From assembly GCA_963573305.1 (NCBI GenBank), contig OY754329.1, forward strand, positions 137,503,422 through 137,567,421: a stretch of DNA of 64,000 nt, given 5' to 3'. This stretch comes from Pyrrhosoma nymphula. Taxonomy: Eukaryota; Arthropoda; Insecta; Odonata; Coenagrionidae. The notes under the pieces were generated by a model. It did not search any database, was not told the DNA's origin, and worked only from the letters and a program-made list of their open reading frames with translations. Of the stretch, positions 55,141 to 64,000 are shown one piece after another. Each line of letters starts with the position of its first letter. Positions within the stretch are counted from its first letter, which is position 1. A program made the position numbers and the translations under genes.

Positions 55141-55874
55141 TGGTCATATTGTGTTGTATTTAAAACGTTTCTATTATATTATGAAAGTAAAACAATTCCT
55201 TTTTACAGCCTTAATGTTTATTTACATATTCTCTTTTTACATTTCATGTATCCATTGACGAGAGGTTGCATGGCATAGAGGACTTCTTAGTTTCAGTCGC
55301 GTCCTAATAAAGCCGGCTTATTATTATTAATCTCCTGCCAATCACATGCCAAACTATTCGTGGTGGAGGTTTTTCTGTAGAATCTAGATCTCTACCTCTG
55401 TAAACTGAGAACATTTCAACCTATGTGACATAGTTGGATCAAGCTTCGAGTAACCCTGTTACCATTATGAACGTAATTGTTCTCTATTCTGGATCATTAA
55501 AATCGTAAACAATAATATATTCCCTCTTAAACACCCTTAGGACATGCATATAAACACATTTTCAGCTGCCTGCAGTTAAGAGGGATTACATAAAAAAAAC
55601 CAACGAGCCAATGAATGGGTGGTTTAGCTTGAGAAATAGCGTTGCAAAATCCATTGCTCGATAAATCTCAATTATAAAACCAACCAGGCAAAATTTTGTG
55701 CTGGTAACTCAAATAAATATTATGGAAACCAAATTTACCTATAGAATAACTTTAAAATCAGTCAATCAAAATTCATGCAAATACTCTATACTATTTTCTG
55801 ACGAAGGTTTTCGCGGCGTTCAGGTTTGCAGTTAGGCAGGTTTCCGGAATTTGTTCGCGTTGTCATTTTGGTGG
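55141..55874. other. No gene recognised
   Basis: AT-rich. A plus-strand TTATTATTATTAAT tail at 55318 may mark another retroelement end. Confidence 0.4.
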
Positions 55875-55909
55875 CGAAGTTTCACCGACTATACTGTAGG
55901 CGTCCTCAG
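55875..55909 (-). ncRNA. Hammerhead-like motif
   Basis: On the minus strand CTGAGGA, CGCC, loop, CGGTGAAACTTCGCC. The boxes and stem agree with the pattern of the other copies (CTGANGA, one extra base, stem II, GAAAC). No PLE coding sequence is adjacent. Confidence 0.4.
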
Positions 55910-55939
55910 GCCAGGCTGAATTGGAGAATGCTAGGAATT

Positions 55940-56213
55940 GAAATTGAATGAATAGTAGTAACGAGGCTTAGAATAGGGCATACTGCTCTAACGCACTCCT
56001 ACCTATTCACAGAAAAAAAGAGCCTCCTCTCTACTATTACTGCGGTTCCCAGATCACGGTGAAGCACATTTTTGAATGCCCTCAGTACGGTGATCTTTGG
56101 AGGAGAAAGAATATTAGTGGTAGCAATGTAGAAATGCTATACGACAGTTATAATAAGATTAATCTAGTCATAGATTATATCAAAGAAGCTGGACTTTCCC
56201 ACTTAATATGAAT
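55940..56213 (+). pseudogene. LINE C-terminal fragment with RIGHT.LTHSYL motif
   Basis: The plus strand encodes TRLRIGHTALTHSYLFTEKK, then after a frameshift in a seven-base A run EPPLYYYCGSQITVKHIFEC and PQYGDLWRRKNI, ending at a stop near 56211. The RIGHT.LTHSYL ... C..C...TV.HI...C......R pattern is the known C-terminal region of Jockey/I-group LINEs. Single frameshift, 5' truncated. Confidence 0.8.
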
Positions 56214-57059
56214 GTGAAATATTAGCCCTTAAATAAAAAAATCCTTTTAAATGTCTCTGACGATTAGTTTATTCAGGGAGGAGAAATATTACTTGATATC
56301 ACAAAAACACTGTATACGGTTCAAATGACCCCGGCCATTGACGCACCTTATAACCCCCTAAATCTACTACTACTACTTTTTCACGGCATACGGAGAAAAC
56401 GCCTTCACAACAGGTGTTTTTTGGGATTCTGTAAAAAATACTGCGGTGAGTAATTGATTAATTTTTATTTATAGTTGAAAAAATATCCACACTGCACATC
56501 GCTAGTTTTTTGACACAACCTAGACGCTAGAAATTCCTAATTTTTTTCAATATTCTCACTCTCGAGTGCAGTCGTAAAATATCTCATGTAAAGCAGCTCC
56601 TATGCTAATTCATCAAACTCTAATTGCCACTAATTCTAACACTGACTATCGGCACTAATTACCTCCGCTGTCGGTCGCCTCAACAAATAACCAGCTGACC
56701 TCGTTTACGACGCCTAGTTCCAGTAAATATTAGATGGTAATAAACAGACTTGACCATGAGCAGGCGAGAATGTTAAGGGAAAGGTGGAAGGAGAAGGAAA
56801 AATATTTCAATGAGGAGAAATTATGGGATGGAAGAGATGAAGTTTGGAGGATGTTAAAAAAAGGGGGTTAGAAGATTGTTTTCGGAGTTGCTTACTGCCT
56901 CCATTTTTCCCCTTTGCCTCCTTTCCCAGTATAATCGTTCCCATACCAACACACTCACCCAAGTCCCGGTCATATAATCTGTTGTTTAATGTATTGTATG
57001 TATGATAACGGAAGTTAATACGTTCTCCCATGGAAAACGCTAACGTCCATTGACCGAGT
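56214..57059. other. No gene recognised
   Basis: Ordinary sequence. The open frame 56807-57031 (minus) has no motif. Confidence 0.45.
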
Positions 57060-57560
57060 TTGTAATTTTTTTAATTTGTTTATTGAATTTTGCGTTCACC
57101 CAACATTTAAATATAATTACAGGGTGAACAAATAAGACAGTACAAATGTTACAATTTTATTATTACAACAATGAGTCAACCTGGTCGATAGCATTTATAT
57201 TTTAAAATGCAAACTATATCTACAGTGACAATTTATTCAAGATTTCTTTTGGAAACTTCTTTCTGTCATCGAATAAATCCAAATCATTACACACAGAATT
57301 ATATGATGTACATAGTCTATTAATTGGATAATTCTTACAATAATCACCGCTAACATTTTTTAAATAAAAATTTCTTCTATGTCTACCTTTTTTAAGGGGA
57401 ATATGTATAATGAGTTCACATAAAAAACTAGAACATTCTCCCTTATGGTTTACATCGTGCAAGAACAACAAATCCTTTTTCTTTCTTCGAACACTTAACT
57501 TATGAAAAACGAATATTTTTAATATAATTTGTAATATTTGTAATGTAGTATACAAAACTC
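57060..57560 (-). pseudogene. LINE (Jockey-like) C-terminal tail and 3' UTR
   Basis: The minus-strand frame 57555-57220 includes GRHRRNFYLKNVSGDYCKNY, PINRLCTSYNSVCNDLDLF and FPKEILNKL. This resembles the R......P..R....YN.....D.F......F...I...L ending of Jockey-group LINEs. About 150 bp of AT-rich 3' UTR follow, to an A-rich end near 57070. No RT core is visible. The call rests on one motif, so confidence is moderate. Confidence 0.5.
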
Positions 57561-57574
57561 GAACTCTCAGTTAA

Positions 57575-57641
57575 CATCAAGCAAACGAAAAAGCTAAGTC
57601 ATCTTTGTGTTAACGTTAACCAGACATTATAATACCGGGCC
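57575..57641 (-). mobile_element. End of a TA-type MITE (same family as 18380-18914)
   Basis: Reading inward on the minus strand from 57641: GGCCCGGTATTATAATGTCT, then GGTTAACGTTAAC. This agrees with the left end of the element at 18380 over more than 30 bases and is followed by TA at 57642. The opposite end was not found nearby, so the copy is truncated or interrupted. Confidence 0.65.
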
Positions 57642-57643
57642 TA

Positions 57644-58014
57644 AACGGTACAAATGACTTTATTGATCGGTCAGCACGCCTAGAAAAACCAACCTATTAA
57701 GTTCTGCGGGGCTAGTCGGAAATACAAATGTGCAAAGCTCACGATAAAAAAAATATTCTTCTTCATCGGTATTCGAACCTAGGTAGTGTGAAGTATCATC
57801 GAGTGTTCGACCAATTAAGATTCTCAAGAACTGGTTAAAGGACTTGGTGCTAATTCGTCGGCTCTTGGTTAAAAAACCCATTCGAGGTGAATGACAATGA
57901 AAATTTTAACACATTTCTGTGAGTAACGCCTTTCGCTCTAAATATTGTGTCTCAGAAGAAGTGATAAACAACATCGTACATCTCGTGATGTTGCAGGATT
58001 TGAGAGTCAACAAG
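57644..58014. other. Unrecognised; weak tRNA-like traces
   Basis: GGTATTCGAACCTAGG near 57769 looks like an inverted B-box, and ACTGGTTAAAGGACTTGG at 57830 like a forward A-box. They do not form one unit. No gene is recognised. Confidence 0.35.
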
Positions 58015-58560
58015 AATTTGAGAGAGTGAATTGGGAAAATCAAATTCAGATGTACGGGAAAATAGAATTAGATTGGTGAGGTAGGAGACTCATCCAAAAC
58101 TTACATGTGGCCCAGAGGGCACAGATGACGGTGACCGACGTTGAATCAGGGTGGGCATTTATAGGTCGCGGGGTAAGGAAATGGTGCCCGTTGTCGTCTT
58201 TGCTTTTTCATATGTATGCTGAGTAAATGGTAAGAGAGGCATGGGAAGAGCTAGATGTGGGAATCAAAGTAGGAGGCCAGTGGATAAATTCGGCTAGACT
58301 CGCGGACGATCAGGCGTTGGTTAGTCATCGAAGGGATTGCAAGCTCTAGTAAATGCAATAGAAAAGTAATGCAGGAAATACAGAACGAAAATAAATCAGA
58401 AGAAAACAAAATAATGAAATTCTATAGGACAATGAAAACGAGGCCAGTTATAAAAGTAGGAGGGCACAAACTGTAGCAAGTAGAACAATTTTATTACTAG
58501 GGAAATACGCTAGAAGAAAATGGGTATAGATGCTATTCGCTAAAGTTGTATATGGAAAAC
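58015..58560 (+). pseudogene. Decayed copy of the window's RTE-type LINE (RT core)
   Basis: In order the plus strand encodes ERVNWEN, DW, GRRLIQNLHVAQRAQMTV, ESGWAFIGRGVRKWCPLSSL, MVREAWEELDVGIKVGGQW and ARLADDQALVSHRRD, then shifted pieces and VEQFYY-like text. This follows residues 548-710 of the element at 36558-39188 almost word for word (VNWEKL, RRLIRNLYMEQRAQVRV, ESGWAVIGRGVRQGCPLSPL, MVREAWDELEVGMKVGGQW, RFADDQALVS). Stops and indels make it dead. It is in the opposite orientation to the main copy. Confidence 0.88.
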
Positions 58561-58779
58561 ATGTTCCATAGTGCATAATTTATCCCCTCTTCCTTGAATC
58601 TATATTTTTATAACTAATATTTCGTTTATTTTAACGCTATAGACTTCCAAATTCTATGACGGGTTTGAACAACATTTGGCACATACTTACGTTTATTAAG
58701 AACCGAGAAGGATTATTAGATAGTATTAAAAGGGCCCCAAGTCCCCTAGGACTCCAATAAGGCCCTTCGGTGGTTATGG
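58561..58779. other. Small hairpin and unique sequence
   Basis: 58731-58768 forms an imperfect hairpin (AAGGGCC...GGCCCTT with AGTCC/GGACT inside). Otherwise featureless. Confidence 0.4.
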
Positions 58780-58865
58780 ATTACTTCCATAAGAAAAGTA
58801 TTGGATTCGGTGAATAGGTTTCATTTGTTGCTCATTTTAAATTACTAGCACTCATGGGTTTTAGT
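58780..58865 (+). repeat. Fragment shared with the Helitron-like element
   Basis: TCCATAAGAAAAGTATTGGA, TTCGGTGAATAGGTTTC and AAATTACTAGCACTCA match 49374-49445 in order. No further part of that element was seen here. Confidence 0.55.
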
Positions 58866-59324
58866 ATCGATGACAGAAATAAAAAGGTTTTTTATTCTTG
58901 CATATAAGTATCTTATACGATTTGTTTTTGCCTAAAATTTGAGTTCTTCGCCCCAAAATTAAATTTTTGCACAATTTCAGTGATTGAAACTTTTATTTAA
59001 TTTGTAACCGTAGCATAGACTTTGGCCCAAGTCACTTATGGCTCAGGTTAAGTGATCAATTATCAGAATTACTGTGAGATTTTAGTTATGCTATTCTTTA
59101 TCCCAACCTTCCCAGGTGTGGTAAATGACTGCTAAATAGCGTATGCATTTTTCACGTCATTTTGGATTCATATATTCATTTTATTTAAATGTATCTACTT
59201 ACCGTTGAAGTACAAAGGGTACCATCTTTTTGTATCCCATCACGAGTGATATCCCATATTCTTCTTACTATCGCTTTTCTTAAGTTATCGCAGATCCGAT
59301 GAAATTGAGAATATTATATGGCCC
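58866..59324. other. No gene recognised
   Basis: AT-rich sequence without motif. Confidence 0.45.
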
Positions 59325-59400
59325 AGTCACTATATCGCGATGCGATATCCCATTAATATACCTCATATCGCAATCATTGCATCGCCACATCGCATAGCCC
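59325..59400. repeat. Second GCGATAT-type cluster
   Basis: ATATCGCGATGCGATATCCC, CATATCGCAATC, GCATCGC and CATCGCATAG occur within 70 bp, echoing the block at 17690-17930. Non-coding. Confidence 0.5.
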
Positions 59401-59942
59401 TATGCCCCTCCATTCTATTCCTAGTTATAATCTCACCCTCCTCTGTTAGCTCTCCGGCTTCTGCTGCATGTCTTTCTCTTGTTTTTTTTCAGTTCATTTT
59501 TTATTCCATCGCTTACGCTAGCGTTCTAGTTCCCCCGCCCACCCTACTCTTCCCATACGCCTCTCCTGCCCTCCCTCCCCTCTTCCGGATCCCTCAAACT
59601 GACTCGCACATTATTTGACCTTGCCCTCTCTCCATTTGGTGACCCAGTTACTCCATCTAACCCCGTAACCTCTTGTCCACTCTCCTCGTTTCTCATCTCC
59701 TCCGACATTATTCCACCCCTTTAGCCCTTTCCGATTCTCCCTCCCTTCCTTCCTTTCTCGTGGCAGCAGCGAGGGGATGTATGAACTGTCCCCTTGGCAC
59801 CCTTATACTTCCGACGAGACCAATGTCCCCTTCCCCTTCAACCCTTAATCAGTCGTTTCTGCAAGCAACCCGTCCTCTTTCGGCTTATCATTTCTCTTAT
59901 TTATCGTCGTTGACACGCAAGTTTCAGATTTTTCTTAATTAA
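59401..59942. other. Pyrimidine-rich stretch
   Basis: CT-rich plus strand with motif-free open frames (59340-59618, 59673-59942). It may be an antisense view of a decayed element, but no LINE motif could be read from the minus strand. Confidence 0.4.
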
Positions 59943-60886
59943 GGCCGGGTTTTTATAACATGTTTAAAACACCTGTTACGGAATTGATTTGATTACTAAA
60001 TATTTAAAATTTTCTATTTGAACCGGAACTAGGATGCATGTTATGTGTTTATGCGAATGATATTAATTTTTACTATTTTGTTAATGATTAAAAATTACTT
60101 GGTTTAAATCCACTCTATTGTATTATAACAGGCCCAGGCTTCAGCAGCTATGTGCCATTATCAAGGTAAAAATATTTTTACCTTAATAATGGCCCATAAA
60201 TGCTGAAATCTGAGTCGGTTTGTATAAAAAAGTGTGGATTTACACAAATTAATTTTTTATTCGTGAATGCTTGTGACTTCCACAAAGTTAAGGCTAATAC
60301 CATTTCTTTTTTTCTATTTTAGTTTTAGTAAATGTTCTTGTGTTTTTGCTGTAATCATTTGGTGATAGATAATATACTTTCAGTATCACCTTCTTTTATC
60401 ATAGTTTCTTTTGTTCCTGTTGGCATTTTCTATTTATAATTAATATATTATTTTGGGTTATCACAAATTTAGTAAAATCTAACACAAATCTTTTCTTAAA
60501 CCTATAAATCGTCAGTTTATGAGAAACTTTGCATGTTTGAATCCATTCATTGAGTTTCTTGCATTCATTTACCTTTGTTTGAGATAAAATATGAGAATAG
60601 TTAAGAAATATATCAATTATTATTGCTGAATTATGTTTCAAGCTCCGCTAGTATCCGTCACCATATGGGTAAGTTTGTCAATGTTAGGAAAGGCAGGATA
60701 AATATGATCTAAGTGTAAACATCGAAGTTAATACTTGTCTACCGTAGGTAATACTCATTTCAATGGTCATATGAATTAACCGGAACTTAATTGTAGTTTT
60801 CTAAACCCGATCTCCAAGTCATTGATTAGTTAGCGGAAAAGCTAAGTTGTTGCGTTTTACCTTAACAACACGTTATAAAACCGGGC
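59943..60886. mobile_element. MITE-like element with GCCCGG ends and nested palindrome
   Basis: The left end GGCCGGGTTTTTATAACATG and the reverse complement of the right end GCCCGGTTTTATAACGTGTT are alike. An AAAGCTAAGT phrase next to the right end is shared with the MITE end at 57591. The centre is AT-rich and has one minus-strand open frame (60641-60399) without motif. Within it, 60140-60207 is a near-perfect 68-bp palindrome that may be a nested insertion. It is probably a longer relative of the element at 18380. Confidence 0.55.
60140..60207. repeat. 68-bp near-perfect palindrome
   Basis: Two 34-base arms meet without a loop. The central 22 bases are a perfect palindrome, and the outer parts pair with a few mismatches (TTCAGCAGCTATGTGCC against TTCAGCATTTATGGGCC). 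Confidence 0.75.
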
Positions 60887-61609
60887 ATTACTACGCTAAA
60901 AATAAACATAGGCCGATGCCCAAAACATTCCGATCATAACTTTATCGTTCTAGGTCATTTTTTCTTAGCTCTTTCCTTTTGAAATTTTGTTGTTTACATG
61001 TTATTTTTTCTATTTCCAACTAACTATTACAGTAGTGACGAATAAATAACCTCTCAAAACATTTAGTATATCTTTCATACTTCTCCAATGACATCTTGTT
61101 TTTTTCAGTGGTAAGTTTTTTCTTTCGATAGAAACGAGCACCTTTCCCCTTTTCTGATTTTCACGTAATTTTTTCACTGTTATGTAATAGCATGATGATG
61201 TAAAAAAGCATATTTTTCTACCTAGAAGAGTTGACCTCCCGGAAAAACAACCTTATGCAATTTTATGCAAATACATACGGCTAAGACTTCGTTTAATTTT
61301 AATTTGACCTTTATCTTGAAAAAAAAGGTGCTTATTCCTTTAGCCTTGTCTTCCGCTGTTTACTCTTATCCTGCATCGGAAATCTCCATAAGTAATATTC
61401 CTTTCACATCTCGTTGTTATGCAGATTACTCATTGTTTAGGCATTTTCCTTTTTTTCAATAAGGCAAGAACTTGATGTGACATTTTTTTATTGTTTTTTT
61501 TTTGAAATATTTCAATTTTCTTTAATTAATATACCCATTTGGCGCCTTTTTATTTCAAGGTGATAGTGTAATTTGGAAATCTTAAGAGTTTTTCAAGCGT
61601 TTTGCCTAC
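60887..61609. other. AT-rich, no gene recognised
   Basis: No motif-bearing open frame. T-rich tracts near 61490-61503. Confidence 0.45.
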
Positions 61610-61800
61610 ACTTGCAACAACTTGGTTCCTTGAAAGCGACCCAAAATATGTGTGGTAGGGGGTGACTCCTCACTAGGGATCCGCCAATCGTGAAACACAC
61701 TACTACACCATTAGATATTTTACCAAATATACTTTTAAGTTAAATTAAGTAACGGAGAGTAGGGAGACTTCATATGCTACCGTTTTACTCATACATCACG
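61610..61800 (+). repeat. Dispersed repeat G, copy 1
   Basis: GTGTGGTAGGGGGTGACTCC, TCACTAGGG, GTGAAACACACTA and a later CATATGCTACC occur in the same order as in 62090-62240. Non-coding. Confidence 0.5.
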
Positions 61801-62089
61801 TCGACCATTAGTTGTGTATATTATAAAGTTCATTCATGCTAGAATGAAAAAATGCAATTTTAATGACGTATGATATTCCAATATATTAAAATTAGAACCC
61901 TATCACAATCTTAAGATATAAATCTTTTTTTATACTGTGATACCATCTAGAAATGTAGAAAAAATAAAAAAGTGCTACCTATTGTTGCAATTTACATTAT
62001 TGGACTTCGATCACAATAATTGTGGGCTCAAAACGTACACATAAATAATTACAATTTGAGTATGTGCATCCATCATGCATACATCTCCA
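61801..62089. other. No gene recognised
   Basis: AT-rich spacer between the two repeat G copies. Confidence 0.4.
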
Positions 62090-62240
62090 TCTACGCGATA
62101 CCCTGCAAGCCACTTCAAGGGTTTATGGTATGGGATGATTCCTCACGAGGCTTTCACTAACCGTTAAACACACTATCCTAATGTCATTGGCTTGTTTAAT
62201 AGAGTTACCGGCATGCATACCCTTCATACTACCCTTGCTA
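62090..62240 (+). repeat. Dispersed repeat G, copy 2
   Basis: GGTTTATGGTATGGGATGAT, TCCTCACGAGG, GTTAAACACACTAT and CATACTACCC parallel copy 1. The pair may be a local duplication or two insertions. Confidence 0.5.
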
Positions 62241-62309
62241 TTTACGATAATTCTACTATTCAAAACGTGGACACATTATTACAAATTTCTTTATTTGGAA
62301 CTTTTCCAC

Positions 62310-62775
62310 TCTGCAGCAGTTTCCCTCAGCAAACCCCACACCTCATATCTTTCATGAGCAAAATTCCTTAATGTCAAGTTCATCACCCAATCCCCTCTCT
62401 CCACACGCCCCAATCAAATACATCTCCATATCCAACCCCCTCCTATCCATTTCCTTCCTCACTACATCCCACCATGACTTCTTGGGTCTTCCTCTTTTCC
62501 TTCTGCCTTCCGGTATCCATTTTAGGGCCGCTTTTTGTATTCTCTCATCCCCCATTCTTTGGACGTGTCCAAACCATTGCAATCTCCTTTCTTCCAAAAT
62601 CTCCACTGCATCCTTCTTCACCTCCATGATTTTTCTTATCTCCTCATTTCTTACTCTTTCTATTTTTGATTTCCTGGCCGATCTCCGCCAGAAATCCATT
62701 TCTGTGGCTCGTACTTTACTCTTTTATCTGTCGGTTGTAGTCCATGTTTCGGCTCCATAGAGCATTATACTTTCT
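62310..62775 (-). pseudogene. LINE (RTE-like) C-terminal fragment
   Basis: The minus strand reads SIMLYGAETWTTTDR, a stop, KVRATEMDFWRRSARKSK, then EEIRKIMEV, EERRLQWFGHVQRM and GRRKRGRPKKSW, ending ELDIKEFCS at 62352. YGAETW ... FWRR..R ... LQWFGH..RM ... RGRP.KSW is the standard C-terminal region of RTE-type LINEs. Only one stop is seen within about 130 codons, so it is younger than most fragments here. The upstream side ends in a TA microsatellite near 62790. Confidence 0.82.
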
Positions 62776-64000
62776 CCTATTGCTATATGTGTATATATAT
62801 ATATATGTTTTTGTTCTTTTAATAATATTGCTGCTCCATAGTAAGGGGTTCAATTTCAAGTATTTAGGATCAGTATTACAAAGTAATGGATCCTCGAAAT
62901 TATAAATAGAGAATCGTATATGCCAGAGTAAAAAGGCAATCGGATTATTACAAAATTGGAGACGAAATAAAATTAACATCCCAGCAGTATTTTTAATTGA
63001 AATAAACTGTTTAAAGAAAAACTGCGGATAGCTTTTCATCGATTTACCAGTGTGCAAAATATAATGAATTAAATAAACAGTAAACGTGTGAAAGGTTTTA
63101 TTGCTTGGAAGTTGAATCGGCTTAAGAGAATAAAAACGTCTGAATTTTTCCCTTGCACTCGTTGTGACTGGCGCGGCGTATTCACGTGAATATTAATGCG
63201 TATTTTCAAATGCAGCCCTCGTGAGTAAAGACCCTAGGGTGAGGTAGGTATGTTAAAATTCATTTTCATAAAGTTTGACCTCCTTATTTGCCCTTTGTCG
63301 TGATCTAGATCTAGGTTCAATACAATCTTCACAAATTGACGAAGATCTCGCAAGAAACTGTGAGTGATATTCGTCATGGTACCCTGCGAAAGAATTGCTC
63401 GCCAAGTCTTGGACTGCTTTATTTTATGGGATTTAATGATTGATATACGATGAGCATAAATGAAGAGAATTTAATGAAGAGATTTAATTAGTAACTATGA
63501 TTTGAAATGGATTTTAGAGTTAATGTTTCAATATTTTGCATTTCCGCTTGATCAGACGGCAAGATATATCCATCGGAGAACTTACACCTTGATTTAGCAT
63601 AAAACCGAAACAATCTAACTCGTCCATTTAATTTGAAATACTTTTTTCATTCTCCAATTTTATTCCTTTCTTCCCTCTATTTTTCTGGTACCCTGCTTTT
63701 AGTAGGTTTATTTTGTATCCTACGAATGTTTCGTACTAGTTTTTACTTCTCCTTAGCATGGCTTTCTGCTAATTACCGTTCTCTATCATACATAAGGGAC
63801 GTCATAAAGCTGGCAGCCAATTTAATCGTAATATTTTTTCCTATGAAAATATCGGGCGTGAGTCATTTGTGGCCCAGTTTCTCTATTTTTCCTTTATCTG
63901 AAGGATAAAAAGAAGACACGTGTGCGCAAATTTGGGAAATTATATGTATATTTCTTTTTACTAATTTTTACATACATACTTATCACGCCGTTCCTTTTAG
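62776..64000. other. Microsatellite and AT-rich sequence, no gene recognised
   Basis: A short TA microsatellite lies at about 62791-62806. The open frame 62716-63057 (minus) continues from the LINE side with no further motif. The CT-rich frame at 63633-63908 looks hydrophobic by composition, with no recognisable domain. Confidence 0.4.

Noticed and set aside
59401..59942. Antisense LINE remnant suggested by CT-rich text like that of 16650-16990
   Set aside because: Reading the minus strand gave no reverse transcriptase or endonuclease motif in any frame.
1..64000. CRISPR array, operon, bacterial gene cluster or prophage
   Set aside because: No regularly spaced repeats, no ribosome-binding-site-led gene chains and no phage-type genes. 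The content is typical of an animal genome rich in transposable elements.

Overview
The window looks like an AT-rich stretch of an animal nuclear genome, most likely an arthropod. I cannot name the species. There are no dense operons, no long host-type reading frame, and no rRNA or protein-coding host gene that I recognise. Almost everything supportable is transposable-element material: RTE-, Jockey- and CR1/L2-like LINE remnants, Penelope-like elements (PLEs), a hAT transposon, a probable Helitron, an element with a THAP-like remnant, several MITE or foldback elements, and tRNA-derived SINEs. If a host gene is present, it contributes introns or intergenic DNA only.

Layout. 1-12 kb holds short MITEs (488-1085, 2560-2740, 3874-4001, 10467-10765), SINE-like pieces and LINE tails (4470-4960, 9493-10330, 11780-11995). 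12-31 kb holds a Jockey-like fragment (12310-13150), a decayed RTE copy (16650-16990), a TA-flanked MITE with an internal duplication (18380-18914), a cluster of AGTACT motifs (20509-20840), a 1.36-kb terminal-inverted-repeat element with a THAP-like remnant (26207-27569) and a near-perfect tRNA-like SINE head (30206-30279). 31319-34355 is a complete hAT element with a perfect 8-bp target duplication and a broken transposase.

The centrepiece is 36290-40205. A nearly intact RTE-type retrotransposon (36472-39776, minus strand) has inserted into an older LINE and split it. A 7-bp target duplication marks the site, and the host LINE reads in frame again across the junction when the insert and one duplicate copy are removed. 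The insert's first 150 nt can be drawn as an HDV-like self-cleaving ribozyme. Its coding region is intact apart from one frameshift in a run of seven C (G on the coding strand). Two decayed relatives lie at 16650-16990 and 58015-58560.

41-64 kb holds PLE remnants with GIY-YIG and linker sequence (41718-42048, 52334-52968), several hammerhead-like CTGANGA...GAAAC motifs, a 405-bp hairpin at 46727-47131, a probable Helitron 3' end at 50790-50817 and further LINE tails. No genes cooperate here in a pathway. The common theme is self-cleaving RNA motifs and reverse transcriptases of selfish elements. Calls rest on reading motifs and repeats by eye. Boundaries are approximate except where a target duplication or terminal repeat fixes them.
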